A stretch of DNA of 64,000 nt from Lagopus muta (GCF_023343835.1 NC_064443.1:2232001-2296000); one strand, 5' to 3'; positions 29,826 to 42,864 are shown, counted from the stretch's first letter. The notes: generated by a model not told the origin, from the sequence alone. A program made the numbers and translations.

Positions 29826-32800
29826 CTACACGGCTGTGCCCTGGGACTTGTCCTGCTTTAGCGCAATGACGAACTTGAAGGCGGCGCTCACGGCGTTGAA
29901 GATGCTGGCCGCCAGCTCGTGCTTCTTGCTGTTGATCTCCAGCCGCAGCGCCTCCATCTCTCGCTCGATCAGCGCCGCCCGCTCGTTGAAGCCGTGCTGC
30001 AGCAGCTCGCTGTGCTCCCGTAGCTTCGCTTCCAGCGCCCGGTCCAGTTCCCGCTGCGCGCTCTCCGCCTCCGCCTGCATCTTGGCCTCGAGGGCTCGCA
30101 GGTTCTGCTCGTAGCTGTTGCGCTCGTCCGCCAGCAGCGCCTGCAGCTGCCGTTCGCGCTCCGCCGTCGCCTTCTGCTGCTGCTCCAGGAGCTGCGTCTG
30201 CTGCTTCTGGTCTGGGAACAAAGGGACGGGGTGAGGAGTAAGCAGGAGCTGAGCCTTGTGCTTCTGGTTAAGGAACCGAGTGGGGGTCCCCGTGGCACGG
30301 GGTGATGGGCCAAAGCGACAGTGCAAGGGGACGTGAGGAGAAGATGGAGGGGCTGGGGACAGAGTGCGGGGATGTGGGGATGGGGTGAGGGTTCGTCAGG
30401 GAGGAAAAAGGAGCAATTTGAGGTGTCTCCTGGGTGCACCGGGACGCCCCAAGAGATGTGTGTAGTCTGGGAGATGTCCCCGGGGAGAAGGGGAGTCCTC
30501 GAGTGCTGGGGCCATCATGAGATGCCTGTGAAGCGTTATAAGGATTCCCAGAGTACATGGGGATGCCATGCGCTGTCGTTGGGGGACACGGCCTATGGAA
30601 CAAGGGAACGCTGTGAGATGTCCCCAAGGAATAACGCAATGCGTCCGTTGTTCCTGGAGGACACGGGGATGGGTGAGGGGGGAAGGAGAGAAGGGACGGC
30701 ACTGGGACGCGCCACTCACCCTCCAGCTGCTTCTCGGCCTCGCTCAGTGCCTTGTCTGCCTTCAGCACTGCCTCCGCTTCTGCCCGGCGCTCCGCCAGGA
30801 ACTCATCCAGCACCTCCTCGGCCTGTGCATCCCCACACGATTGAGGCATGGCCTCACCTCCTTATTCCCGATCCCCTGCCTAGAGCTGCCCTCACCTTGG
30901 GGCCCTTGGCCTTTGCTTGCCGGTAGGCCTCCAGCAGCCGCTGCCGCTCGGCCTCGTAGGCGCGGTAGCCACCGGGCTGTGCGTAGGCCCCACGGGACAG
31001 GCTGGTATCCAGTGCCCCCGCCAGCTCAGCCAGCAGCGCCTTGCAGTGCTGCCGTGATGCTGCATTGTTCTTCTCCTGCAGGCGGCTGTACTCCGTGCTG
31101 ATCTGTTCCTGAGGACAGGATGGGGGCAGGGTCACGGTGTCAATGGGGAGAGTGCAGGTGGGAGCAGAGGTATGGAGGCAGTGTTGGGGGGACGTGAGGA
31201 TAAGGTAATGGAGATGGAGTGCATTGAGGGGATGGGGCCAAGGTCGTGAAGACAAGGGCAGCCTGGTAGGAATAGGAGCAGGGTGGCAAGGACAGGGACG
31301 GCGCTGTGGCACAAGGGGGGTGGCCACGCACTATGAGGCGCCGCTGGTGCTCCTGGTTGCGATCCCGGAAGCTGCGCTGCTGGAAGACGACGAGCGCCTC
31401 GTGCAGGTGCTCCCCGTGCGCGGCCGAGAGCTGTGCAGGCTCTGTGGGCAGTGACAGCCCCCGCATGCCCCCGGCATAGGCCTCCAGCGCTGCCGCCACC
31501 GCAGCTGCGTTCTCGTTGGCCATCATGGCTGCTGCTGCTCCCTGCAGGCAGGGCAGACGCCCGCTGTTGATGGCCTCCACGTAGCTGCTCAGCAGCGTGC
31601 TCAGGGCTGTGGGGAATGGCACAGGGACACCTGCCTCGTTGTTGGCACCTTGCTGCTGTGTGTTGCTGTTGTCCCCTGTCTTCCCCGTGTTTTTTGCCCC
31701 ATTGTCACCCTGTCATCGCCCAGTCATTGACTTGTGTCGCACTGTGTTGCCATTGTATCCCTTTTGTCCCGTTGTCATCACTCTGCTGTCCCCAGTGTTA
31801 TCACTCCATTGTCTCATGTTGCCGTTGTCATTGTCCCCCTGTTGTCCTGTGTCACCACTGTCACCCCGTTTTCACCCTGTTGTCCCATGGCACTCTTGCC
31901 TTCATCCCAGTTGTCCTGTTGCTTTTGCTGTTGTCCCCCCATCATCCAATTTGCCATCATCACTGTCCTCCCATGGACCTCCTGTCGTCCCTTACAATGA
32001 CATCATTATCATCAGCCTTCAGTCAGCGCGCTGTCACCCTGTTGTCCTGCCTCGCCGTCACCCTGTTGTCCTCTGTGTCACCATGCCCCCAGTTCTCCCC
32101 GCTCCCACCCTCCCCTTACCTCGCCCTGTCAGTGCTCTGCCGTCAGGCAGCGTCTTGAGCCTGGAGGAGCTCAGCACATAGTCACAGAACTTGGCTGCCT
32201 GTTGGAGGAAGCGTGGGGCCAAGGCGGCCTCGGGCAGCTCCTCCATGCGCCCGTGCTCCTCTGTGCCCAGTGGCGAAGGCAGCACGAAGCACTTCCGCGT
32301 GGGGAAATAGTTGCGGAGGCACTGCCGCGTCGCATTGTAGTTCTGCACCTTGCGGCCGTACCCTGTGGCAGGCAGGCAGCTGTTGGTGCTGGCGCAGCCG
32401 CTCGTGAGGGCCTCCCTAATGACCCCAAGGGGGGCCAGCACTCACCGTGCTTGAGTTCCAGCACCTGCTGCAGGTACTCGTCCTCGCTGATGGGCCGCTC
32501 GCCCACACGCAGCTCCAGTGTGAAGTCCCGCACCACCCACACAAAGCTGGGGAAGAAGCGCATGAACTCGCAGTCCTCGGCCTCATCTTCTCTTTCAGCG
32601 CCGTTGTTGCCATCCTTGTCCCTGTCCCGCACCTGGATCAGCTCCGACAGCTGTGTCACCAGCCTGCCCCGCTCAGGAGCACAACGCTCCCCAAATTCTG
32701 TGTCCCCTCCAGAATCCTGTGTACCCCCCAAATATTTCTGTCCTCCTCTGTACGTTGTGTCCTGCCCCACGGTGCCCATCTACGCCCTGAGTATTGCACT

Positions 32801-33736
32801 CCCTCTTAGAGCCTGAATCACCCTTAAATCCCTCAGTTTCCCCTTAAGTCCTCTGCCCCCTTGCCGAGTTCCCCCAGTTTTTCCCCAAATCCCAGTCTGA
32901 CTTTGCCAACATCCCCCAGTCTTGCCACACGTCCCACGCTGCCCATGTCACACAGGTTTTCCCCAGGTTTCCTGTAGCCTCAAACACGCAGTGTCAGCCC
33001 AAATCCCCCACCCTAGCCCTATCTCCCATTGCCCCAGTCCCACAGCTACAGCCCGTGTCCCGCATTGTCCAAGTCGCCCGTAGCCCCAAGTCCCCAACTT
33101 TCACCCCAATGTCCCCCATCCACTCAGCTCCTTGCAGGATACTCGAGGTACTCCAGTGCCTTCTGGTCGATGGTGCCTATGCTGTTGTACACCAGAGTGC
33201 TGGACAACAGCAGCGCCAGTGTGAAGATCCAGGCGTCGTTTTGGCTGTCACCCTGTGCCCACAGCTGGGTTAGGGGTGCTCTGGACTCCGGGGGGAGATG
33301 TGGGGCCAGCCTTCCCCCCGGCACCCACCTTGGTGGGGTCTCCCAGCCCCTCGGTGTCCAGCAGCACCAGCATCGCTTCGGGCCGCTGTGGGTGAGGCAG
33401 GCACCACATCCAGATGCCCTTGGTCTCTGCCTGCACCGTGGGGCCCAGCGGGAAGCCTGCAGGTGGCGAGCCGTCAGGAATCCCCAGCATACCCCAAAAC
33501 GCCCCGCAGTGAACGAATGCATGGGCTTCTGCCCCCAGCTCACCAGTGCGCTTCTGTGCCAGCCGGTTCATCAGGAAGGACTTCCCAGTGCGGTAGGGCC
33601 CGGCGATGGCCACCACCACCAGGGGCTGGGCCACCTCCTGCAGCACTGCCAGCGCCGTGGGGTCCAGGGACAGCTCGCCATTCTTGTTGTTCACCAGGCA
33701 CAGTGGGGCCGGCATCGGGAGCACCGGAGCATCCAT
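29826..33736 (-). CDS. GBP: Guanylate-binding protein GBP-A, unit 2 copy (622 aa)
   Basis: Exons: 33544-33736, 33329-33456, 33143-33252, 32446-32663, 32120-32362, 31332-31606, 30896-31108, 30720-30822 and 29826-30211. GTPase motifs are unchanged from unit 1. The C-terminus differs: an AAG codon of unit 1 is TAG here, so the protein stops 17 residues earlier, ending KSQGTAV. A cluster of replacements sits just before it ([10 protein letters not shown] becomes [10 protein letters not shown]). This moves the stop about 50 nt away from the AATAAA (29774-29779) that overlaps the stop codon in units 1 and 3. No CaaX box in either form. The core protein should be functional; which tail is ancestral is not known. 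Confidence 0.93.
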
Positions 33737-33768
33737 GGTTGTGCTGCTGTGTGCGGCTTTGCAGTGCT

Positions 33769-33785
33769 GAAACGGAAAGAGAAAG
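33769..33785. promoter_or_regulatory. IRF/ISRE-like element upstream of GBP-A (unit 2)
   Basis: Same GAAACGGAAAGAGAAAG triple core as at 10246-10262, at the same distance from the ATG. Confidence 0.6.
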
Positions 33786-34301
33786 CAAACCCAGCCCTCC
33801 CCCTGCTGTTGGTTTTCCCTTCCTGTAAACACCCATCGCTTCCCCGAAATCACAATGCCTCAGCTGTGGCCTTCATTCTTGTAGGGGCAGCTGGCACAGG
33901 TACAGCATATCGCAACCGGTTGGAGACAACACCCATCCTATTATCCAGACTGAAGGACTTCCACTATGGTGCAGCCCAGCGATGGACACGTCCACCAAAG
34001 GGCTGGTGATCCCGCACTGCACATCAGCACTGTGTCTGTGTGTGTGGGGGGGGTGACAGACAGCATGCTGCTGTAGCAAACCAGGCAGAGGGGGGCCGGC
34101 GTCAGGGGCACCAGAGCCTGCTTGGCCATGCAGCTGCCAGAACCGAAAGGGAAAGCACACCCAGCTGCTATGGACGCATTTCCTGCTGCTGCTTCCTTTG
34201 CTTTACCCAAACAGGGTAGTCCCAAAATGTGCTGTCCCAAAATGACAACACCTGGAAAGCGTCACAGAATTTATTGCATGGGCAGCTGGCAGGGCACAGG
34301 G

Positions 34302-34529
34302 CTACACATGGCTGTCCTCATCGCTGTCCTCATCGCTGACCTCCTCTTCGCTGTCACTGTCTGACAGCACGAGCTGAAGAGATGTGAGCAGATTACTCAG
34401 GAAGTTCACACCCGTGCGGCACCATGAGGAGATCTCCATTTCCCTCTTCTCCTTCTGCATCTGCTCCATCATCTGCTGCATTGCCATCTCCATGCGTTTG
34501 AAACCCTCGTTCATCAGTGCCTTGCACTG
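34302..34529 (-). CDS. Orphan GBP terminal exon with acidic tail (unit 2)
   Basis: Copy of 10780-11007, peptide identical. CCCACAG acceptor, stop and downstream AATAAA (34270-34275) all kept. Either a third-GBP relic or an alternative last exon for GBP-B (36760-39218). Confidence 0.55.
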   Translation of the reverse strand, partial: QCKALMNEGFKRMEMAMQQMMEQMQKEKREMEISSWCRTGVNFLSNLLTSLQLVLSDSDSEEEVSDEDSDEDSHV

Positions 34530-34531
34530 CT

Positions 34532-35127
34532 GTGGGATAGGGAGTGGGGTTGCTGCCACCACACGGTGCCGCGGTGCAGCCACAATGCAACAGCACCACC
34601 ACCGAGCAGCTTAATGCAGACACGGTGTGCTGGGAGCACCACAGAGCAAGTCCATGGTACGTGTGCAACGTGCCAGCATCACCACACACCTTCCTGGCAC
34701 AGCCACACAGGCCCATGGGGGAGCTACAGTGTGCTGGTGCCACCACCACACAGCGTCACAAACCTATGGAATAGACATTACATAGCCAGCAATGCCGTCT
34801 AACACCATCACGGTGACCACCTTCACAGCCACAGCATGCCAGTACCACCGCACATCAGAACCATGCTACAGCCACAGTGTGACACTAACAGCACACAACA
34901 CCACTTTCCCATTACACAATAGTCATGGTGCAGCCACAGTGCCTCTGTACCGCCACACAACACCTCCATGGTACCGCCATTGTGCTCCAGAGCCACAACC
35001 CTGTACCTCCAGTGCCGCAGCCAAAATGCACCTGTACCACCACACAGTCACACACCACCACGGTACAGCCAGAGTGTGCCTGCACCACTGCACAACAGCA
35101 TCACTGCCCACCCTCTGCTGCTGTTTG
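34532..35127. repeat. CACCA-rich degenerate minisatellite (unit 2)
   Basis: Copy of 11010-11605 with scattered substitutions, for example in the caccatcacggtacag word. Confidence 0.6.
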
Positions 35128-35129
35128 TA

Positions 35130-36575
35130 TGGAGGGAGCTGGTTGATGCAGTTGCTGAACCTCTCTCCATCATCATTGAAATGTCCGGGCTGTCAGGAGA
35201 TGGAGACTGGAAAAAGGCGAACGTAGCTGCCATGCATAAGAAAGGGGGGAAGGAGAACCCGGGGAAATTCAGCCTAACAAGCCTGATCTGTGTGCCTGGG
35301 AAGGTCATGGAGCAGATCCTGGATGACACACTAAGGCTCATGAGTGACGACCAGGTGACCCCAGGCAGCTGGCACGGCTTTGCCGAGGGCAGATGGTGCC
35401 TGACCTGCCTGGTGGCCTTCTGTGATGGAGTGACGGCACTGGGGGACAATGGAAAGGCGACTGATGTCACCTACCTGAAGCTGTGCAAGGCCTTTGACGT
35501 GGTCCTGCACCGCATCCCTATTTGTAAAACGGAGAGATGAGTTCAGAAGGTAGACTCTTTGGTGGATAAGAATTGGTTGGATGTTCACAGCCAGGTGGTT
35601 GTGCTCAGTGGCTCCATGTCCAGGTGGAGGCTGGGCTCGAGCCGTGTCCCCAGGGGACCTTCTTGGGGCTGCTGCTCTTCAGCATCTTGGTCAGTGTCGT
35701 AGTGGGATTGAGTTGGCTGACAACACCACGCTGACTGGTGTCGCTGACACAAGAAGAAGAAGGGACGCCATCCACAGGGACCAGGACAGGCTTTGGAAGT
35801 AGGCCCACACGAACCTAAGGAGGTTCAGCAAGGCCCAGTGCAAGGTGCTGCACTTGGGTTGGGGCAATCCCAGATAGATGTGCAGACTGGAGAACTCCAT
35901 GAGTGCCGCCCTGAGGTAAGGAGTTGGGTGTCCTGCTGGACAAAAGTTGGACACGAGGCAGCGGTGTGCGCTTGCAGCCCAGAAAGGCCAACTGCATCCT
36001 GGGCTGCACCAACAGAGAGTGGTCAGCAGGCAGGGGGGGGATTGTTGCCCTCTGCTCTGCTCATGAAGATCTTGACCCCCACCACATGAACGATGTGAGG
36101 TTTTTGCAGCAGGCCCAGAGGAGGGCCAGAAAGACGCTCAGAGGGCTGAAGCACCTCTTCCTCTGCAAACACAGGCTGAGAGAGCACGGGTGTTCAGAAT
36201 GGGGAGGAGAAGGAGAAGGCTCTGAGGTGACCTCACTGAGGCCTTTCATTACTGAGGGGCTTATAAGCAGGATGGAGAGTGATTTTTTACACGGTCTGAT
36301 GGCGATTGGGTAGGGAAGAAAGGTCTAAAGCTAAAAGAGGGCAGATTTAGGTGAGTAATGAGGAGGAGGTTTTTCACTCAGAGGGCTGTGAGGCGCTGGC
36401 ACCGCTGCCCAAAGCTGTGGGTGCCCCATCCCTGGAGGTGGGCAAGCCCATGGAGGGGCCTTGGGCAACCAGCCTGCAGCTGAGAGCTTGGCAGCAGAGG
36501 GTCTCTGACACCCCTTCCAACCCAAGCCATACTAGAGTTTGTGATTCCATGATTCTGTGATTCTATGATTCTGTG
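35130..36575 (+). mobile_element. CR1 LINE, 5'-truncated, plus strand (unit 2)
   Basis: Copy of 11608-13053 at the same site, therefore duplicated with the unit rather than separately inserted. Same RT words and gattctrtg tail. Confidence 0.9.
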
Positions 36576-36759
36576 TGATGCCTGTGGTGGCCACCGCTCT
36601 GGAACTTAAAATGGAAAGACACCCAGCCCCAATAGTCCACCCTCTGCCTCTGCTGCCTTTGCTTTCCTGGAATTAAGCCCCACGCTTCCCTGAAATGACA
36701 AGACCCTGGGCAGTGCAACTGGATTTATTGCAGGGACAGCTGCTGGGGGACAGTCCACA

Positions 36760-39218
36760 TCACATGGGCCTAAAAAGTTTTCCTGCCGCACCAGGCAGGA
36801 ATGCAGCCAAAATGCTCAGAGCTGAGCTAATCCGGGTGTCCCGCTCCCTGTTCTTCTTCTCCTCCTCCAGCTGTGTGATCAGCTCCTGCATGGCTGCCGC
36901 CTCACGCTTGAAGCCCTCCTGCACCAGTGCTTCAATCTCCTGTGGACAGGGAGCCATGTTAGTAGCAGCATACAATGCCACAGCACAGCCCAGTGTGCTG
37001 CTACGAGCACAGAACACATCTGTGGTACGCTTGCAGCACCATCACAGCGCTCACCTTCTTGTGGTGCTCCAATAAGCGCCGCTGCTCTTCCAGCCACGCA
37101 CGCTGCTCCTCCTTCAACTGTTGCTCCAGCTGACGTTTGTGCTCCTCCATGGTGCGCCGCTGCTCCTCCAGCCATGCCTCTGCCGCCTTCTGGGCCGCCT
37201 CTGCCTCGGCCGCTGCTGCCTCCCGCTGCCGCTCCGCCAGCTCCAGCTGCACCTCAGTGGCCTTCAACACCTGTGCCAGCCCCTCGCGCTCCCGCAGGAA
37301 CACCTCCAGCACCGCCTCCGCCTGACCGCACAACCATGCGGCACAGTTCCATCGCACCTGGTGCCACCCCACCGCCCTCCCCCACACCCCACTCACCCTG
37401 ACACCCTTGTCGGGCCGCCGCTTGTACTCCTCCAGCACGCGGTTCAGGTCCTCCTTGAACAGCTGTGCACCACCAGGCGCCACGTAGTCCCCATTCTGCA
37501 GGCGCAGCTCCACATCCCTCCAAAGCTCCTGCAGCACCGCATGGCACCGCTGCTCCGACGCCTCCTCGTTGCGCCGGCAGAACTCGTCCTTGGCCGCCTC
37601 CAGCTTGCCCTGTGCCACAGATCAGTGCTCAAGTGCACGGCCGTGCCTCCAAAACCCCACGGTGTGATGGCAACTCACCACCAGCTCTGCATGGTACTGG
37701 CGTTCATGGTCGGCAAAGGCACGGGACAGGAAGAGGGTGATGGCGCGTTGCTCGCAGTCCCGATGCACGGCCACCAGAGCACTGCGTGAGGCTGTGGGCA
37801 GCACCAGGCCGTGCTCCATGCCCCGCTGGTACTCGGCCACCGCCGCCTCCACTGCTGCACTGTTCTCGGCCCGTGCCAGCGCTGTCACTGCGCTCTCCAC
37901 GCAGGGCACCGCGCCGCTGGTGATGGCCGCCACGTATTTCTCCGCCAGGCCTGCCAGCACTGTGAGAGGTGACGGCCACCCACACGCGTCACCGCCACGC
38001 ATGTGTCCCCATCACCAGCACGCGTCCCCCGCACGCCACCCATTCTCATGCTGCTGCCACTCACCGTTGCCCGTCACCTGGTGCCCACCCAGCAACACCT
38101 TCACCGGCGCCTCCTCCCAGATGTACCGGCAGAAGGCGTCCACCTGCTTCCGGAAGCCTGGCTGCAGCTCGTCCTCCCGCAGCTCCTCCAACCGCTGCAG
38201 ATCCGCATCAGCTGCCGGCCGCTCCATCGTGAACAGCTTGCGGCGGGGAAAGAAGTTGCGCAGGCAGCTCCGCAGCTCATTGCGCTCCTTGGCCTTCTTC
38301 CCATCCCCTGCATTGCCACTGTTAGCACAGAGCCACCGACTGCGGATGCGCACGGTGACGCCTGGGGACACACGCTGGTGGCCATACCGGTCTGCAGTCG
38401 CAGTATGTCATCCAGGTACTCATCCTCACTCAGGGCCCGCAGCTGCAGTGTGAAGTCACGCACGGTCCAGACGAAGCACGGGAAGACGCGGACAAAGTTG
38501 GATGTTGGGTTGTCGTTCTCCTCCCGCACACGGATGTGCTCTGTCAGCTCCGTTACCAGCCTGTGGGACCCACCTCACCCCGTCAGCGTTGTCACTGCAG
38601 AACCTTTGTCACACCATCACCTCCCTCCCGGCCATCCCCGTACCGCAGCTGCTCCAGTGCCCACTGGTCAATGGTGCCAATGCTGTTGTACACCAGGGTG
38701 CTGGAGAGCAACACCGCCAGCGTGAAGATCCAGGAGTTGCTGTCATCGTCATCCTGCACATATATCCAAGTTACTGGGGCTCCACTTCCACGGGGTTTTT
38801 GGGACCCCATCACCCCTGCACTCACCTTTTTGGGGTCTCCCAACCCCTCGGTGTCCAGCAGCACCAAGGTCACTCCCTGCCGGCGCGGGTGGGGCAGGCA
38901 CCACATCCAGATGCCCTTGGTCTCCGCATGCACCGTGGGGCCCAGCGGGAAGCCTGTGGGCAGTGAGCTGTCAGAAATCCCACAAGATGCCCCTCCAAAC
39001 GCATGGGGTTTCCCCCTCTGCTCACCAGTGCGTTTCTGCGCCAGCTGATTCATCAGGTAGGACTTCCCAGTGCGGTACAGCCCAGCGATGGCCACCACCA
39101 CCAGGGGCTGGGTGACACTGCGCAGCACTGCCAGCGCCCTGCGGTCGAGGGACAGCACGCTGTCCTTGTTGGTCACCAGGCAGAGGGGAGCCGGCATCGG
39201 GAGCATCGGAGCGTCCAT
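36760..39218 (-). CDS. GBP: Guanylate-binding protein GBP-B, unit 2 copy (595 aa)
   Basis: Exons: 39026-39218, 38826-38953, 38644-38753, 38388-38560, 38065-38307, 37679-37959, 37397-37609, 37055-37321 and 36760-36939. P-loop [15 protein letters not shown] and TVRD are intact. Differences from unit 1: exon 3 reads DDDDSNSWIF instead of [10 protein letters not shown], and DQWALEQL instead of DQRALEQL. The last exon starts EIEAL instead of EYEAL, and a 9-bp in-frame deletion removes three residues near the end (KLFRPM instead of KLFNKLRPM). No CaaX box. The reading frame is complete, so the gene is probably functional. Confidence 0.94.
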
Positions 39219-39397
39219 GGTTGTGCTGCTGCCTGCTGTGATCACAGACTGGAAACTGCAATATATAGCGAAGCCAGGTCTCGCTCCTCCCCACCCTCCA
39301 CATCCTGTGTCTTTGATTTTCCCTTTTTTCTCTTCCTTTCCTGGAATACTAATTCTCGGAATACTGCTTAATTCACTGAAATCACATGACCTGTACC

Positions 39398-39653
39398 ATA
39401 TTGGTGGATTCACTGCAGGGACTGCTGGTGGGGATAAGAGCTCCAGCATGCTGCAGCACTTTGCTGACAGTGCCTGACACCTAGCTGGCCACTGAGGGCA
39501 GGGACAGCACAACCACAGGGCCCATGACACCCATGGCTGCTGGATGCAGCGCTTCTCCTCCTGCAGCCACTTCATCTACAGCTGCAGTACCATTGCCTCA
39601 TGCCTGAAGCAGTCCAGCACCAGTGCCTCATGTCCTGTGGGACATGGAGCCGT
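39398..39653 (-). pseudogene. GBP terminal-exon relic (unit 2)
   Basis: Copy of 15885-16140: fossil of the GBP 3' UTR and last exon, frame lost. Confidence 0.6.
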
Positions 39654-39898
39654 GCTGCTACTGCCTCACAATGCCAAGGTGCATCCACAATGCCCCGACA
39701 GCAGAGCACAGTACCTCTATGGTACAGACACAGTGTGCCAGCACCACAACACTGAACCTCCAATGCTGCAGCCAAAATGCACCTGTACCACCACGCAATC
39801 ACACAACACCACGGTACAGCCAGAGTGTGCCTGCACCACTGCACAGCAGCCTCACTGTGCTGGCCATGCAGGGCCCAGCCCCTGCTGCTGTTTGTACG
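39654..39898. repeat. CACCA-rich minisatellite, second block (unit 2)
   Basis: Copy of 16141-16385. Confidence 0.6.
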
Positions 39899-40103
39899 GA
39901 GTGAGCTGGCTGATGCAGTTGCTGAGCCGCCTGGCTGGCAGATGTCCCCAGAGACTGGAAAAAGGCAAACATCGCTGCCATTTGTAAGAAAGGCAGGAAG
40001 GAGGACTCGGGAACTGCAGGCTGGAAAGCCTCAGCTCTGTGCCTGGGAAGATCGTGGAGCAGAAAGCACTGGAAGACCTGTCAGCTGTCCAGAGCTCTTG
40101 CTC
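39899..40103 (+). mobile_element. CR1 LINE fragment (unit 2)
   Basis: Copy of 16386-16590, RT region only. Confidence 0.7.
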
Positions 40104-40112
40104 TGGTACCAC

Positions 40113-40775
40113 CACCACACAGCCTCATGATGTGTCATGGCACTATGAGCATGGATAAGAGAATTACAAGACAGATCATCCACCAAGGTGATCTCCTCCA
40201 AAAAGGTGATTGCTCCTGTTGCTGCAGGATATGGCAAAAACTCTTAGGACCATGATTGTGATGAAGGAAGAAGAACTATAGAGTTAACCAATAGAAGGGC
40301 CGTGCCCCCAGCCAGGAGGGGAAAAGGGCAACAGAATATATTGGACTGTGTGGATTCAATAGCGTGGCACATCAGAACAACAGAAACATGAGGCACTGGT
40401 GGACACTGGCACGCAGTGCACTGTGATGTCCTGAAATCAAGGCACAAAACCAATTTGTATTGCTGGGGTGACGGGGGGTTCCCAATAATGACCTGTGTTG
40501 GAGGCTGAAATAAGCCTCACTTGTAAGGACTGGCAAAAGCACCTGATTGTGACTGGCCCGAGGGCTCCATGTATACTTGGTGTCAATTGCCTCAGAAGGA
40601 GGAATTTTAAGGATCCCAAGGGAAATCGATGGGTATTTGGAATAGCTGCAAACAAAGACAACATCAAGCAGCTGTCTGTCTTGTTTGTCCTGTCAGAAAA
40701 TCTGGCTGCTACAAAGGAAAGAGCAGCAGGTACTGATTGCTACAAAAACAGTGCACAGACAGGCAGTACCACACC
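40113..40775 (+). mobile_element. Endogenous retrovirus fossil, protease-pol part (unit 2)
   Basis: Copy of the fossil at 16600-17262, carried along in the unit duplication. Same protease-core region and same truncated ends. Broken. Confidence 0.8.
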
Positions 40776-41095
40776 AACAGCATTTACTGCAGGGACAGCT
40801 GCTGGGGGACAGGCTATGTCACACGCTGCAGTTTGTTGAAAGGCTTGACTGCCAGACCAGGCAGGAACATTGCAGAAATGCTCAGAACGTTCAGAGCGGA
40901 GCTAACCAAGGGGCCCACCTCCGTGTTCTCCTTCTGCAGCTGTGTGATCAGCTCCTGCATGGCTGCTGCCTCACGCTTGAAGCCCTCCTTGAACGGCTGT
41001 GCACCACCAGGTGCCACGTAGTCCCCACTCTGCAGGCACAGCTCCACATCCCTCCAAAGCTCCTGCAGCACCGCATGGCACCGCTGCTCAACCAC
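40776..41095 (-). pseudogene. Chimeric GBP relic: exon 7 fused to last exon (unit 2)
   Basis: Copy of 17263-17582, open from 41095 to a stop at 40814. Same exon 7/last exon join at PFKEGFKRE. A few substitutions relative to unit 1 (YVAPGG, AVKPFNKL). Confidence 0.7.
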
Positions 41096-41209
41096 GGAGC
41101 CCGTGACAGCCCCGGCTGATGGATGCAGTGCTTCTCCTCCTGCAGCCCCTCTATCTACATCTGCAGCACCATTGCCTCATGCCTGAAGCACTCCTGCATC
41201 AGTGCCCCA
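41096..41209 (-). pseudogene. Second GBP terminal-exon relic, cut by CR1 (unit 2)
   Basis: Copy of 17583-17696. Confidence 0.5.
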
Positions 41210-42203
41210 TCACAGAATCACAAAATCACAGAATTACAGAATTACCAAGGTTGGAAAAGACTTTCAAAATCATCCAGTCAAACATCCACCCATCACCAAT
41301 AGCACTCACTAAACCACGTCCCTCATCACAAAATCCAAACGTTCCTTGAACACCTCCAGGGTCGGTGACTCCACCACCTCCCTGGCAGCCCATTCCACTG
41401 CCTGACCACTCTTTCAGAAAAGTAGCATTTCCCAACATCCAGCCTAAATCTCCCCTGGTGCAACTTGAAGCCATTCCCTCTAGTTCTATCACCAGTTACA
41501 CGAGAGAAGAGGCTGATCTCCAGCTCACTACAACCTCCGTTCAGGTAGTTATAGAGAGCAATAGGGTCTCCCCTGAGCCTCCTCTTCTCCAGACTGAACA
41601 ATGCCAGCTCCTTCAGCTGCTGCTCATCAGCCCTGTGCTCCAGACCCCTCACCAGCTTTGTTGCCCTTCTTTGAACCTGCTTTGAACAATGTCTTTCTTG
41701 CAGTGAGGGGCCCCAAACTGGACACTGTACTCGAGGTGCTGCTTCACCAGAGCTGAGTACAAGGGGATGATCACTTCCCTGTTCCTGCTGGCAGCACCGT
41801 TCCTGATGCAAGCCAGGCTGCCATTGGCCTTCTTGGACACCCAGGCACAGTGCTGGCCCACGTTCAGCTGAGCATCAATCAATACCCCCAGGTCCATTTC
41901 CTCTGCGCAGTCCTCCAGCCACTCCGCCCCAAGCCTGCAGCATTGCCTGGGGTTGTTGCAGCCAAAGTGCAGGACCCGGCATTTGGCCTTGTTGAAGCTC
42001 ATCCCATCGGCTTCAGCCCAGCATTCCAGCCTGTCCAGATCCCTCTGTAGGGCCTCACTACCCCAGGTAGTACCCCAGGTAGATCCACACTTCCAGCCAA
42101 CTTGGTGTCATCCGCAAACTTACTGAGGGTGCATTCAGTGCCCTCATCCAGGTCACTAGCAAAGATATCGAAGAGGACAGGTCCCAGCACCGACCCCTAG
42201 GGA
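41210..42203 (-). mobile_element. CR1 LINE, 5'-truncated, minus strand (unit 2)
   Basis: Copy of 17697-18690, slightly diverged; the C-terminal ORF2 piece has a longer open stretch here (41326-41811) than in unit 1. Dead element. Confidence 0.92.
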
Positions 42204-42403
42204 ACATAGTGCTGGTACCACCTCACAGTGCCGTGATGCAGCCCACATGTCCCAGTAGCCCTGCACAGCAACTCCATGGTACAGCCGCAGCACGTCAGCA
42301 CAACCACACAACCACATGGCACAGGAACACCAGAATACCTTTTTACAACCACTTCTCACCTGCAGTACCGCACAGCACCTCCATGGTGCACTCAGCATAT
42401 ATT
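42204..42403. repeat. CACCA-rich minisatellite beyond CR1 (unit 2)
   Basis: Copy of 18691-18890. Confidence 0.55.
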
Positions 42404-42864
42404 CATATTGATACAAGTTATAGTGATATTATTAGCTTGGTAATGTTCATCGATAAATAGCCTTGTAGCTTGTTTATAAAACAGGAAGAACCTGTGCCCT
42501 GGTACCAAGGAGCTAACAATGAAATACTGAACTCCTTATAAGGAGTTATAACTAACTCCAGATAAGGAAGTTCTGCTTGAATCAGCTTATTTTGTGAAAG
42601 CAAATATTGTGCAATCAAGGCAAGAAGATAACTGAATGTGTGTGAAGATCAGATTCAACCAGCAAACACAGTGAGAGACAGTACTGACTTCATCCACCAC
42701 AAAAAGACCGAGCATGTGCAAGGAGCTCTACATTAATCATTCTGGGGGAAGCAGTGAATAGGTATGTACTGCCTGGGAAAATGTTTTCATATAAAGCACA
42801 AGTGATGTATCTAGGCTGAAGCTCTTTTATACCAGGTATGCATGATAGGAGGAGCCTAATCATT
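42404..42864. other. AT-richer unassigned stretch (unit 2)
   Basis: Copy of 18891-19354, shortened by a few bases in the tataactt repeat near 42550. Confidence 0.3.
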
